Counted from the first letter of the stretch, positions 13,006-26,044 are shown. The stretch: 64,000 nucleotides of DNA from Cladorrhinum sp. PSN259 (GCA_033725935.1 MU867130.1:62001-126000), one strand, 5' to 3'. The notes: generated from the letters alone by a model not told the origin. Translations and numbers: made by a program.

Positions 13006-13476
13006 ATGCTGTCTTCCTCGCCCCTTCTCATCCTCACGACCCTCCTCTCCTTCACCCTAGCCCACGAAGGCCACCACGACGAAACAACAACAACAACCGT
13101 AACCTCTCCCGAGACAACCTTCACCACAACCACCACAAATCATCATTCCGCTTCACACACGATCCTAACCCTCACAAACGGAAATACCACCCTGACAAAA
13201 ACAAACCTGGCCAGCCACACATCTCCCACCCTGGGCTTCTCAAACACAACCATTTCTGTTCTGCCCACAACGACAGCTGAGGACGCAACAACCACCGTCC
13301 TCGAAACCACCACAGAGGCAGCCACAACCGGTAGTCCAGCATCTACTACTACTACCTCGAGGCCACCACCTACTTCTTCGAACGCCGCCGTTCATGTGGG
13401 CGGCAACGGGGGGAGCAACTCGCAGTTTGGACTTGCGGTGGTGCTTGGGTTGGCTGTCGCTGTTGGGTTAGCGTAA
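13006..13476 (+). CDS. Small Ser/Thr-rich GPI-anchored cell-surface protein
   Basis: A 156-residue single-exon gene. The N-terminus is a signal peptide (MLSSSPLLILTTLLSFTLA) followed by a short His-rich start (HEGHHDE). The body is dominated by Thr and Ser, with two NTT glycosylation sequons and Pro-Thr stretches, typical of a heavily O-mannosylated wall protein. The C-terminus has a small-residue region (HVGGNGGSN) then a hydrophobic tail (FGLAVVLGLAVAVGLA), as expected for GPI-anchor attachment and tail removal. No catalytic domain is visible. The function is unknown beyond a likely wall or plasma-membrane location; it could be an adhesin-like or spacer protein. Confidence 0.75.
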   Translation: MLSSSPLLILTTLLSFTLAHEGHHDETTTTTVTSPETTFTTTTTNHHSASHTILTLTNGNTTLTKTNLASHTSPTLGFSNTTISVLPTTTAEDATTTVLETTTEAATTGSPASTTTTSRPPPTSSNAAVHVGGNGGSNSQFGLAVVLGLAVAVGLA

Positions 13477-14710
13477 AAAGTGAAAAGGAGAAGCAAAAAA
13501 AAAAAAAATTGATTTGTATGATGCAAGATGCAATTATATATTTTATGGGATATAGACAATGGGAATTGATGGAAATGATCAAAGGTTGAAGGAATTAATG
13601 GGGGTTTTTTTGGTTGAAACTGGACGGAAAAGAAAGATGAAATCGATATGGGATACGGTGTGGTTATGGATTTTTTAATGACAGCATAATTTTTTAGTTG
13701 AGTGGGAAGTATTAATGATATAAATTATCTTCCAAAATTTCTTGTTATAAAATACTTCAAGTTTCCTGGGGCTTACTTACTCATTCACTCATAGAGTCAA
13801 ACGTTGTCTAATTACAATTGCAGTCTTTCTCCGTGGCCGTTTTCCATCATCGTGATAAGTTACGTTCAAGTAAAAAGACGGTCAGTTAGACAGTCTCTCG
13901 TCCTACGGTTGATTGTCAATTATTTGTTTTCCGTTTCGATCATCTCAAGATCCACCAGGGACGGGGGGACTTTCACCACCGACATTATACACATGTACAT
14001 AGAACACATCACGTCAAAAGTCAGATCAGTACCTCGCTCATCTGTTTAATATACTGCGCCTAAAAAAAGGAATAACATAAAATGAAGTTTTCTTTTCTAA
14101 AAAGAACCAAAAACAAAACGCATGGGAATAAAAATGCCCTTAATGCATTCCTTATTTAAAACTCCTTAATACCTGACCCAGATGAAAAAATGAGTAAAAA
14201 TGAATAAAATACATTCCATATCAACTTCGAAACGCTAAGGTTAAAAAAAAAAAGGCTGAATGAGAAGACGCAACTTTCAATATACGCCAAAAGAGAAGAA
14301 AAAAAAACCACCCATTTTCGCTCTCCTTTAATTCTTTCCTTCTTTCCCCTCTCCCAAACTTTCTTTCTTTTCAATTGATATAAAGTTTTTCCATTTCCTT
14401 TCTCTCTCTCTCTCTCTTCTCATGGGCACAACACAACAGCTCTCTCCAACTCTTTGAGTCCTTCCTTCCTTTTAAAAACAAGAAAACCAACCAATTTAAA
14501 CTCCGACAACCCCCATCCCCAAACCCAACCCTAACGCCAACCCTAACACCAAGCTCCGAAGCCTAAATAAACCTCCCAAACCTTGGCTAAACCTTCCTCA
14601 AATAAAAACACAAAATGCCTTCTTTTATTCCCAAATTTTTCATGTCCATATCCATTCCTTACAGGTCCGATTTGCTTTCTTCTCATCAAGTTGGAACCAA
14701 GGGATATCCC
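13477..14710. other. Intergenic, low-complexity region
   Basis: AT-rich and pyrimidine-rich sequence with a CT microsatellite near 14400 and two CCAACCCTAAC stretches near 14525-14550. No gene is supported. Confidence 0.45.
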
Positions 14711-15221
14711 TCAGGTCTGCCAGGTACCGGGCCTCATTAAGCCCATCGGAAAAAGAGCCATATATGTGAGTTGTTCTTCCCTTTCTTCATATCTCTGTTG
14801 CATGCGAATGAGATGTCGGGCTGTGTTAATAACATCAAGATTGTGTAAGCGGCAACCTGCCATAAGCCGCACCTTGATCTCGCCGACCACACTGAGACCA
14901 CCGAAAAGCCAGTCGACACCCTCCGGATCTACGCAAGAATGTAGATATGGTGGCAGTTCTGTCATGGGTATTGGGTATTGTTTCGCCCTGGCACTCCGCG
15001 AGGTCTGAGAGAAAAATATTGGTGTGGCGAGAGTAGGCGTCAACTTGGGCCTCAGTTTGTTCGATAGGAAAACCGTGTGGCGTGTTGTGGTGGCCAAAGA
15101 AGCCCTTCAAGTCTTTGCCTCACTTATCAACAACCCGGGAAAAAAGACCGATTTGATCGGGATCCAAGTTTAAGAAACCCAGAGTACGATGCTTGTCTTG
15201 CAAACGGTTTATGAATACGGG
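14711..15221 (-). pseudogene. Unidentified gene relic directly downstream of snt1
   Basis: Two adjoining minus-strand frames read like protein but cannot be joined without breaks. The first runs from 15221, after a possible CTAG acceptor, with text such as DKHRTLGFLNLDPDQIGLFS. It meets an in-frame TGA at 15122-15120 and continues as GFFGHHNTPHGFPIEQTEAQ. Near 14960-14970 the protein-like signal moves to another frame, with GEIKVRLMAGCRLHNLDVIN, ending in a stop at 14711. The TGA could derive from CGA by one C-to-T change. I do not recognise the family. Alternatives are a real multi-intron gene with weak splice sites or chance open frames; composition argues against chance. Confidence 0.4.
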
Positions 15222-15261
15222 CTAGCTCCAAGTTGTCAAAACGGGAGCAGTAGGTCGCCAT

Positions 15262-18200
15262 TTAATACCGCCTCTGATCAGGAACACCCCGATCATATGG
15301 GTCTTGCGGACGAAGTTGTCGTCCAAGCATAGCCTGCTGCTGAGCTTGCTGATGAGCAGCAGCAGCAGCAGCAGCAGCGGCCGCTTCCCTCGGATCCCGA
15401 GGTGGGCCAGGTTCTCTACCCATCTCTCTGAGATCCCTTGGATCAGGGCCTCGAGCCAACTCCCTTGGATCCCTGCCCATCTCCCTCGGGTCTCGAGGAT
15501 CGCCTCTCATTTCCCTGGCCTGCATCTCGCGCATCTCGCGCATCTGAGCATCACGCATGTGCATATCCCGAAGCTGAGCATCCCTGATGGCATCCTGCTG
15601 TTGTTGTGCATATGACGGCGGAGGCGGAGGTCGTGAGTCGTAGGCATTAGCTGGGGTATAGCTTCTGACACCAGGGTCTCTAACTTGTCCCGGGCCAGGA
15701 GTGCTAGCATAGCGAGGAGGATATGGTTGGCTCTGGGGCGGCGGTGCAGGTTCACCTCTTCTAGAATCCTGAGAGGCAGGCGGGAATTGACCGCCGCCCA
15801 AAGATCTATGATGCTGATGATGAACCATACCAGCGGTGGGGCTCTGAGTATCTTGTGGGTACACCGGTGGAGCACGATCTCGTAGGTTAAAAGGTTGTGA
15901 AGGCTGTGAAGGTCCAGATGCTGGCCATGCATGCTGCTGTGACGAAACAGAACTGCTGACCGGCGTCTTGGCCTGAACTCCATGTTGAGCACCCCAAGCT
16001 GACTGCACCTGTGGCTGTGTCTTTGGAGGAGGCGCTTGATGTGAGGGAGGCCACGACGATTGCTGTTGTTGCTGCTGTGCATGTTGTTGTTGCTGCTGTT
16101 GCTGCTGGCTGTGGTGTTGCTGATGAAGCTGCTGTTGCTGCTGCTGCTGCTGCACTTGTTGCTGTTGAGGATGGTGAATCTGCTGCTGGGGCGCACCTTG
16201 CTGCTGTGCCGGCGGCCACGAATCGCGAGAAGATGGTTGAGCAATCGGCTCCCTCCGCGGTTGCATGGATGGGTGAGTGGCATACTGGGGAGTGGGAGAA
16301 GCAGCGTGTGACTGACTAACCGGGTATGGATATTGCTGCTGTTGTTGTTGGTATGAAATCGAGCGCTGCTGGCCATGTTGCGACTGCGGATGTTGCGACG
16401 GGTGTTGCGAGGGGTGCTGCGGGGGGTGTTGCGGGGGGTGCTGCTGAGCCCTCTGTGAAGGATGTGGTTGCGGTGCGTGCTGCTGCTGAGGAGGCTGCTG
16501 AGGATAGTGATGCACAGGGTGCGTCTGGGGCGAGCTTGCCGCACTTGTCTGATGTGAAGAAGGATACGCATGGCGGGGATAATAGTCGCGGGCCGCCTGG
16601 GCTTCCATCGCAGCGTCCCTATTTGACACCATAGAGCTGCTTGGCACACGTACATGTCCCGACTGGGGAGACTGGGTGTGGTATGGTTTCAAAGGAGGGA
16701 TAGCGGCTGGGGGAGCCTGAGGAGCACCACGAGAATAAGGATATCCCGCTTCGATGTCTCTGTGAGAAGACTGTGAAGTTGTGGACTGCGCTGGCTGACG
16801 GACACCCATCGACTGAGGAGGAGGAGGAGGAGGAGTTGAGCTTGTCTTCACACTGGCTGCCACTTCGGCAACTCTCGTTGGCGCAGGTGGGGGAGGAGGA
16901 TCGTCGTTGAGAAGCGACATGATACTGCTCGTCTTGCGAGGCTCTGGCGGACGAGCTGGAGTCGGCGGCTGCGGAGGAGGAGGAGGAGCAGATGGGGCGG
17001 AAAGGGACATCCCACCATATGGCTCCTGCATGGACACAGGTGGCGGCCGCTGCATCGTCGACGGTGGTCTATCGTTCGCAGACATGATCGGTGTTGTGCC
17101 TTGAGGAACAGAGTCACTGAGGAGACTGCGCATCGCTTGATGAGCTGGAACAGGTGGTGGTGCATATGGTTGGGAAGAAGGCGCAACACGGATTGGCTCT
17201 GGCTGTCTCGCAAGAGGTAGCGGCTCACTCCGGGGTGGCGGCTGATACGGCGGGTAGGCCTCGGGATGGTGAGCAGGTTGATCCGATGGCTCTTGCTTCA
17301 TGCGCACCGGTCGAGGCGGCTCGCGCTGCGAATGCTCCATTCTCTGTCTTTCCCGCGCATCGCGCAGCTCGCGGCTGTCCTTCTGCTGTGGCACCAACGC
17401 AAATGGGTGAGGAATGTGGTCGAATCCGGGAGGACGAGGCGCAACTTCGACAACAGGTGTATGTGGCGCAGATGTCGTTGCAGGTGGCTTCTGCGAGATG
17501 CGAACGTGCTGCTGCTGCGGTTGCGGCTGCTGCTGCTGCTGCTGAGAAGAGGGCATCGGAGGCTGGGACGGAGTCGGTTCTGGCTCCCTCTCCTGGTATT
17601 GGTACCCGGGAAGAGCTGGTGGTCGGAGAGGGTTGTTGTGTGGTGACATGGCCTGTGTGACGGATGGCCCACCGGGCGGGGGTTGATGTTGTGCTGGGGC
17701 GGATGATGGAGCGAGCGGTGTAGGCATAACCGTCTGCGTCGGTTGCGCAAGTGGATGTGAAACTGGAGCCGCCTGGGCGATTGGCACCTGGAACCGACTG
17801 AAGCTCGAAGGTGGCGGCCCGGGTTCGATCTTTGTCAGTGTGGCTTCTTCGGGTTCCGCAGCAGCCAGCGGTCGATGTCCGGATGGCACGTCGTACTTTT
17901 TCCTGGGACCGACCGAAAGTGGTGGTGGGTCAGGCCGTTTCTCCCCCCTCCGTGCCTTTTGGTCGGCCTCTGTGGCAACTCCCTCCCATTCCGTCTTTCC
18001 GCCGTCTTTGGTGTTTCGCATGTAAAAGTTCTTGACCTGTGATGGGCTGATGTTAGCACTAGAGGACGCAAAGGAAGTAGTGGTTCGCGTACCATGGTGG
18101 GCGTCTTGGTTTGCATGTGCGCCGCGATAGAAACCCAGTCAGTGCCAAATGCACGCAGCAGGTGGGGGAAATCATTGGACTCTGCAACGCTCCAGTAACT

Positions 18201-21200
18201 GGATGCTTGCTGCTGAGGTGTACGATTACGGTCTGCTCCTGCTGGCTGGGGAATCTCGAACGTCGGACCCGATGCGGGTGGTTGGGGTGGATCGGGCCGC
18301 AATGTCAGCGAAGAGGGTGGTGGTGCCATCACATCGGCCATGGTTGACTGCAGCGGAGCGACAGGTCTGTCTGGGCTGGTGTGGTGCGGTTGAGGCTGGT
18401 GATGAGGAACAAGCGGTGGCTGCATGCTTCCAGGGGTTATTTCGAACTGGACGGGCATGCGGGCAGCAAGGTCGACCGGCGTCTGCGGCGACACCCATTC
18501 TGGGGGTCCCTGAACCTTGGAGTTGGCACGGGATCGTCCGGTTTTGCCAGGGACGGCGAGCGGCGAGGGAATGGGCGTTTGCGCCGGCGGCTTCCCGGCC
18601 TTTACTGCATCCTTCTCGCCCTTGGTTTTCCTTCTACCGACCTTCTTGACCTCCGGCTTCTCAGCTCCGCTGTCGTTCTTAGCCTCAGCGGTGGTTGCTG
18701 CCCTCCTGCGACCGGGGGTGGCGGCAGGAGTTGCGCCGTCTGAGTCTGCATTGGGCGTAGCCTCGTTGCCGCCAAAGTTCGGTGCCGCGGCGCGCCGGGG
18801 AGGGCGACGACGCTCGCCGTTCTCACCAGTTTCTTGTGCTGTGTCTTCCGTTTCGTTTTCACCGTTGCCCAGTTCAGACACCAGAGCGCTGGAACGTTGC
18901 TTCCTACCGCCACGTTTCCGCTTCTTCGGTTGACGCCTGAGCTTCTCCTTGAGATTGAGCTCTCGCTTCTTGGAGTAGTAATACTGGATGATGGTACCGG
19001 TGTCGCGATTGGGCATCTCCTGAGCAATGCGGCCCCATTGCTTGGGGTGTTCGAGATACACTCTCTCGAACCTCTCGGCCTCCTCATCGGTGAAATTGAC
19101 ATGCCAGGGCACAACATTCCATGTCGCAACGAGCTTCTCCAAAGGCAGCAGGCCAGCAGTGTCGTAGAATGATGCCTGCTCCTTCTCGGTTTCCGTCCAG
19201 AACATGTTGGGTATTACGGCCTCTTTCTCTGTACGGTACTTCTCCCGCTGTGCTCTAGCTTCCCGCTCCTGCCTCTCCTGGTGCTCCCGTCTTGATTGCT
19301 CCAGGGCATTCTTAAGGTCCAACTCGGTAGCAAAACGGCCCGTTGTTCTCCTGTTTCCTTCCGGCCTGGAGTCAGAGTGCGAGGATCTTCCACTCTTCTC
19401 GGTCGTGCCATCACTGGCAAAATGAGTGCGACTTTTGATGGCAACTGGGTCGTCTGAAGCGGTGAACCGCAAATAAGCATCGTATCCTTGACGATATTCA
19501 CGCCGCAGTTCGTCTTGTTTCGCCTTTGTTGTCGTCCACTCCTCATCCATATGACTGAGCAAGAAATCGCCAAACCCGGGAGAGTTCTCTCGCAATTCAA
19601 AGGCTCGGCCGTTCTCATGCCATGGCCTGACATTGAGGGGCGGCAAGTCTTCAGTTGGTGGAGTCGGAGAGTACTGACGAACAACTTCGACGCTCCCATA
19701 GATGCTTTGGATGCTTTGGTCGTCTTCAGTCCTATCCTCGCTCTCTTCGTCATCCATCTGGGAAGGGATACTCCTTGAGTCTCGCGATTGAAGAAATGGG
19801 TTGGGCGCAAAGATTCCACGCATGACCTCCTCAGCCGGCCCCTCGTTGATGACCGACACAGACCGCGCATTGCCAGGTGCTGAGTGCCTACTAACCGAAG
19901 CCGACCGTCTTCCACTAACCGAAACGGAACGATGAGGGGGCTCCACCGTCTCATGGACTTCAGATGCGTCTTGCATATCAGCATCTTGCATGTCAACGTC
20001 CTCATCAACCTGCATAGCTTCTTCCACCGGAGGAACAGAGGGCAGGGCCGAGCCCTCCACATCCATATCCTCTACCTTGGGCTGGAGCTCTGCGGAGTGA
20101 GACTGAGCCTCGACGTCCTCGCCATTCTCTACCGTCGGGAGCGCCGACAGTTCCCGGGTTGGCTCACGGGTTTTCGGTTCCTGGGTTGGCTCTCGTGTCG
20201 GTTCACGGGGTGGTTCCTGTGGCAGATTAGTCGCAACAGCCTTGCCCGTCTCCTCGTTGTCCAGCTCAGCTCCGGCTTCAGGCTGGAGTTCCGGCTGAGG
20301 AATGTCCTTCACAGTCTCCTCGGGCTTACTAGGCTCCTTGGGCTTGCTAGGCTCCTCAGGCTCGCTTGTCTCCTCAGGCTTGCTAGTCTCGGACTTTGAT
20401 TCGACCTGGACTGGCTCGAGCGGCTCCTGTACCGAAGCGACCTCCGGCGCCTCATCTTGGGGTTTCGGCTGGACATCGTCAAGTATCGCAGGAGGTGCCT
20501 CAGGCTGAGCCTCATGTGCTGACTGCGGCTGAGCCTGAGACTTTGGCAAGACATCGTGGAGAGTTTGATCCTCTTTCGCTTCTCCATTTGCGGAGGGCTT
20601 AGGCTCCGCGGAAGAGAGTTCCGTCTGAACGGTAGGTTTTCCTTCCACAACTGGTTCTGGCGCCGAGGGCTTCTCCTCAGTTTGAGCTGATTCACGAATG
20701 ACACCGTTCACAAGATCTGTTACTGTTACACCATCAACAAGAACGGAGGCCAAAGCACCATGAACAGACTTGGCGTATCGAGCGACCACTTCTCTCGGAG
20801 TATCACTGACAGCATCCTCTATACCCTTCACCTCATCCCCCAATGTAGCGATTCGCTCCTTGAAATATGCATCGTAGTCCTCCTCATCAGAGGACGAATC
20901 GTCCTCAGGAACGACCACAGGCGTTGGTCGCCTGATCGGGCCGTGCTCAACAGCGGGCAGTCCAAGGGGTGCAGGTTTTCCAGAGTCGGGGTCTGGCTCG
21001 TGATTCCTATATGCCTTTAACTCGTCGCTAGCTGCTTCGTAATCCGTCATCTCGTGATCGAACTCGACGTCGTCACCATTCTCCACATATTCGCCATCTT
21101 CTACAGGGGTTCTAGGCCCCTCTCCATTATAGTAGGGCTCATACTCCGGGGTTTCCTTACGATCGCCACCGTTGATCTGATCGCGATGCTCATCAACTAT

Positions 21201-23399
21201 ATGCTTTTCTTTTTCAGGCTCATGATCCAACATTTGATCGTCACCTTCAATATCTTTTAGTCTGGCAGGATGTTCCGACTCTGATGATGGCAGGCTAGGT
21301 TGCAAAGAAGCATCGGGAGGATTTGGTTGCGTGTCGGCGGATGCTGGAGCCTCAATGGTTGCTGATGCCTTTGACATTCCAGCGTCTTCGAGGCGCTGCG
21401 ATTGTGCGTGATCCGCCAGAGGCTGGGTCTCCTTCGGTACTCGATCGACAGGCGAGATGTTGCTGTGTGTACCGCCCATAACTACATCACCATCTTCCGT
21501 TGCAGCTCTTGTCTGCCGATCTGGGGGTGCTCTTGTATCTCGGTCCAGAGATGCCCTTGCAGAATGTGATCCTCTCTTGCCCTCGATGGCGATTTCGTTG
21601 GGACCAGTGCCATGATATACTGCTCCATATTGATTGGAGCTGTGAGTGTGAGAATCGCTCTTTGCATCGGGACTTCGGGCACGCTTGCCATGCTCATAAA
21701 ATTCTGGGTGTGAAAAGTCTGACCGGAACGGTCCAAGGGGTCTCTGGCCCTGAGATTGGAAGCTGTAAGATCTGGCGCTCTTCGGGCCGTCTTTGGAATG
21801 CTTAACAGCAGGATTGACCCATTGAATGCTAGAAGGCGTAGGGCGTTTCTGATCTCGTTGGGCTCGAGGGCCAGACGGAATTGAGGGGCTAGAATCAGTA
21901 AGAAGAGGCTTCGAAGGCCCAGTAGGTGGCGCACGATCGTTTGATACAGCTTGGCCTGCAGAGCCCGGTCGCTCATCAGCAAGCGCTCGTGGCCCAGTTG
22001 GAGGGGGTCTCCCCGTTAATGACTGAATATCGCGGCTAAGAACGGAACCAAAGGGTGGGGCGGACGGAGCGACCGGAGGAGGCGAGACGTCTTTGGCTGA
22101 AGGAGGTTCGGACGGCCGATCCAGTTTTGCCGGTCGTAAAAGCTCACGGTCTCGGTTATCTCTGGGAATATCACGCTCATCTCTGACGTCTCTGTTCGGC
22201 TCCGGATACCGAGGTGGCTCCCTACGATTGTGGTCATCTTGATCCCTTCCCCCCCATCGAGGCCCTCCTTCCTGTGAACGGCTTCTCTGATTCTGGTGGA
22301 ATCGATCCCTATCGGGTCCGCGGTCATCGTAGAATCCTCTTCCTCTCCCAATACCACGCTGATGCTGCTGGTCCCAGTCACCCCTGCCTCTTCCCATAGC
22401 GCCTCTACCTCCACGAAACCCCCCACCACGGAATGGCGGACCACCGAAGGGAGGGTCTGAATTGGAAGAACCGGCAGAGAGGGGCCCGTCACGAGATCCT
22501 CTTCTTCCACGCTCGGCATCAATTCCCAGCGGCGCATCTCGCGGATCTCTTCCGAAATCTCTGCCGGGTGATCTAGGTCGCAAAGGTGGGGGTGGTGATC
22601 TTCGGCCTCGGGGACCAAAGTCTGGTCTGTCTCTTGGTAGATCACGCTGCCAATCGCGGTCTCTTGGATGATCCCGGATAAGATCGCGTTGGTCCCGATC
22701 TCGTTCGCGACTCCTGTCGTCCCAAGATCTGTCCCTATAATCGTCGCGTTCCCGCCCTCCATCCCTGCTGTCGTCGCGCCACGGTCGCCCACCACGGGCC
22801 CCTCCACCACGACCTCCTCTTCCGCCACGGTACTCACCTCCAGCGAAACCTCCGCCACGGGGGCCGCTCGGGGCATCCAAAAGAGCCTTGGGTCCTCGGG
22901 GAGGCTGAATACCGGAAAGTGAGTCACGGAATCCGTCGCGGCCGGGCGGAAACCCTGTCGAGTTGCCCCGGTTGTCGATGGGCGGGCGTCTACGGTCGCC
23001 GTCGGAATACTGCGGGCCGCGGTCGCCCCGATCCCCATAGGGGGAACGGTCCCGTGGCGAGCGTGAGCGACGATCGCCGTCGTACCGCCCATGGAACCTC
23101 GACCTAGCACCACCGTATCTGTCAATATATAGTTCGCGATGAGATGAAAACCTGCTATGACTATCGTAGTCATAGTAGTCATCGCGGCCTTGGTGGTGTC
23201 GAGAGTAGTACATGTGATTCGCGGCTCCATGACCTCGACCACGTAATGATGGATGCCAGTTAGGCTGATGATTAGAAAGGTTTGGGGTTGTTGCTGTTGT
23301 TGCTGCCGTTGATGGTTGTGGAGGCAGTGGCGGTTTTTGGGGAATGGATGAAGAAGGAAAAGAACCAGAAGGAGTTTTACGATTGGGAGACACATACAT
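15262..23399 (-). CDS. snt1: Snt1-like SANT-domain corepressor (NCoR/SMRT type, Set3 complex)
   Basis: Two exons, 23399-18093 and 18036-15262, separated by a 56-nt intron (GTACGC..CAG with GCTAAC). Both exon lengths are multiples of three, giving 2693 residues. The first ~400 residues are rich in Arg, Gly and Asp with RGG-type runs. A long acidic, disordered part follows. The first SANT domain lies near residues 1436-1485 (FTDEEAERFERVYLEHPKQW), followed by basic KKRKRGGRKQR. The second SANT begins near 1735 (YWSVAESNDFPHLLRAFGTD) and is split by the intron at TPTMVKNFY. The last ~900 residues are Pro/Gln-rich with polyQ, and end in RE-M and DPRE repeats plus an Ala run. The paired SANT layout is that of NCoR/SMRT and yeast Snt1, scaffold of the Set3 histone-deacetylase complex; nuclear repression is inferred. 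Confidence 0.85.
16050..16190 (-). repeat. Polyglutamine-coding CAG/CAA tract inside snt1
   Basis: Imperfect CAG/CAA trinucleotide repeats encode a His/Gln-rich stretch of about 45 residues. Similar shorter tracts lie near 15350, 16340 and 17520. Such tracts are prone to length change. Confidence 0.8.
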
Positions 23400-24841
23400 T
23401 TTGCTATTTGAGGGTTAACTAACCCCCTACCTTAATTTGGTTCAAGTCAACGTGGTTGTGTGATGTCGACATGCGCATGCTCGAAGCCTCGAAGCCTCCC
23501 GCTGCCACCAACCGATGGGAGTGCCGGGGAGGGTGGTAAATTGAGAAAAGATTGGCGCCCTGGACGTGTGGTTTACCACATCAAGGTGCTCATTCGCGCA
23601 TTTAAGATTTCTCGAGAACGTAGATGGCGTCGATGGAGATGGCGATGCGACGGTGTTGCGGAAATGCGCAAGCCCCAAAATCCAGCAACCTTCAAAAACT
23701 CAATTTGAACCGTGGAACGAGCCCAGTAAACGTGCGGAATTGGATTCTTGATTTGCGCCCAACAGGTCGTCTGGGCTTTTCGTAAATTGACAGGCGACGG
23801 AACGTACAATGTTCAACAATGCCGATGCTGTGAAACCGACGCGCTTTTGGTGGATTGAAGGGTGTTGCGTGTGCGTGGTTGTGGGTGCAGGTGTGCTCGA
23901 GTGACTGGTGTGTTTTGGAGGAGAATGGATCTTGAAGATTGGACGAGGTGGATCCTCGGTGCTGAATCTCGAAGTGCTGACCCTTCCTCCAGCTGGAGGG
24001 ATGCGGCGCTTGGGCCATCAACCAGGCGCCCAGCAAAACCGAAGACGGCACATCCATTTCGGGAATGGCGTTTTGCAGGTTGGTTTGTGGAACAACGTGT
24101 GGAAGTGGACGGGAAAGGTACGTACCCAACCCCATCGGGAGTTTTGCCACTAAGAAATCGAGTGTGGGGTCCACATCAGTTCTGATGCGGCGCTAGGCTG
24201 TTTTCATTTAAACCTCTTCCAAGACTTGCAAGGTTCCGTGGCACAGTCCCCAGAAAGCCGCGCTTGTTTCACTCCATCGATTGGGCATCGGATAAAAAGG
24301 CAACTGGCAGAAAATTTAAATGTTAGTGCATCCGCAGCCAATTGCAGACATCCCACCACCACGTTTCAGGCAGCATTCCACAATCCAAAATCTTTTTCTG
24401 ACAGAATCAACATTGCGAGTCATCTGTCGCCGCTAGGCCACAAAGGGAAGTTCTTGGCTAACAAATACCGAAAATACCGCGGGCATCGACACCAACTTTT
24501 CCAACATTCTCAATATCGGAGGATCCCTTGTCCATTGTTAACGACCCGAACCTGGCTTGACTCGCGCATCTCCAACTGTTGCAAGGGCACCCGGTATCGA
24601 TATTCGAACGTCGAAAAGTGGGTATTTTACAGCCCTGAATTGAGGCTGCATATCTTCGTCTGTAAAGGAAGTCATTCACGGATTGTGAAAAAGGTGTTGT
24701 GGTTGGGAACTCCAGAAAGTAGATAACGTCAAATCAGAAACGCCAACTTGTGTGGAGGAAAACTTTCCCTGAAATTTCGGTATCCAGGTGTATTCAACCA
24801 TTCCAACCATCAACCAGTCATTGATCACCAAAACACCTAAT
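23400..24841. other. Divergent promoter region of snt1 and the deoxyhypusine synthase gene
   Basis: About 1.4 kb shared between two genes transcribed away from each other. Open frames on both strands (for example 23692-24174 minus and 24226-24726 plus) lack ATG starts at sensible places or recognisable domains. They are not called. Confidence 0.5.
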
Positions 24842-26044
24842 ATGGCGTCCTCAGATCAGCAACAACAACAACAACCGCCCAGCGCCGCCACGGAGGCGGT
24901 GCTGGTTCAGTCCATCGAAATGCCCGAAGATGCTCAAAAGGTGGAGGAGCTCGACTTCAACAAGTTCAAGGGGAGGCCAATCACGGCCGATGACTTGCTC
25001 CAAGGAATGAAGCACATGGGTTTCCAAGCGTCATCCATGTGTGAGGCTGTCCGGATCATCAACGAAATGGTTAGAATTTAAGCAAGCGCGTTTGACTTCG
25101 CAAACGAAGTACATAAAAGTTCAAAAACTAACCCAAAAAAATCCAGCGAGCATGGAAAGACGCCGAGACCGGTGAGAAGACGACCATCTTTCTCGGCTAC
25201 ACATCAAACTTGATATCATCAGGTCTGAGAGGCACCTTCCGCTACCTGGTTGAGCACAACCACGTCTCAGCCATCGTCACAACGGCCGGAGGCATCGAGG
25301 AAGACTTCATCAAGTGCCTCGGCCACACGTACATGTCTTCTTTCAGTGCCCAGGGCGCCGACCTCCGCTCCAAGGGTCTCAACCGTATAGGCAATTTAGT
25401 CGTGCCCAACAAGAACTACTGTCTCTTCGAGGACTGGGTGGTGCCGATTCTCGACAAGATGCTGGAGGAGCAGGAGGCTAGCAAGGGAACGGAAAATGAG
25501 ATCAACTGGACCCCTTCAAAGGTTATTCACCGACTAGGCAAGGAGATCAACGATGAGCGGTCCGTCTACTACTGGGCGTACAAAAACAACATCCCTGTGT
25601 TCTGCCCGGCCCTCACGGACGGCAGTCTCGGAGATATGCTGTACTTCCACACGTTCAAGTCTTCGCCCCAGCAGCTCAAGATCGACATCGTGGAGGACAT
25701 CCGCAAGATCAACACTCTGGCAGTGAGGGCCAAGCGGGCTGGTATCATCATTCTTGGAGGCGGTATTGTGAAGCATCATATCGCTAATGCTTGCCTGATG
25801 AGAAACGGAGCAGAGTCTGCTGTCTACATTAACACGGGACAGGAGTTTGACGGCAGCGATGCCGGCGCCAGGCCAGATGAGGCCGTTTCGTGGGGCAAGA
25901 TCAAGATTGGAGCGGATGCAGTCAAGGTATGTGTCTTGTCTGAGGGGGCGCCTTATGTATGCTGATATTGACTTCTGGCAGGTTTATATGGAGGCAACAG
26001 CTGCCTTCCCATTCATTGTGGCGAATACATTTGCAAAAGATTAA
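24842..26044 (+). CDS. Deoxyhypusine synthase
   Basis: Three exons, 24842-25069, 25147-25926 and 25982-26044, encode 356 residues. The introns are 77 and 55 nt, and the first contains CTAAC. The enzyme transfers the aminobutyl group of spermidine to one lysine of eIF5A, using NAD, as the first step of hypusine formation in the cytosol. Family motifs are present: FLGYTSNLISSGLR, TTAGGIEEDFIKCL, GGGIVKHHIANACLMRNG and EFDGSDAGARPDEAVSWGKI. The lysine in SWGKI (Lys327) corresponds to the human catalytic Lys329, and the length is close to the human enzyme (369). The N-terminus has a short polyglutamine stretch. The gene converges with HMG-CoA lyase, with 260 bases between stop codons. Confidence 0.97.

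Noticed and set aside
14520..14555. CCAACCCTAAC repeats resembling telomere sequence
   Set aside because: Only two imperfect copies; not a telomeric array.
15304..17646. Several plus-strand frames inside snt1
   Set aside because: Leu/Ala-rich shadows of the CAG and proline codon repeats on the other strand.
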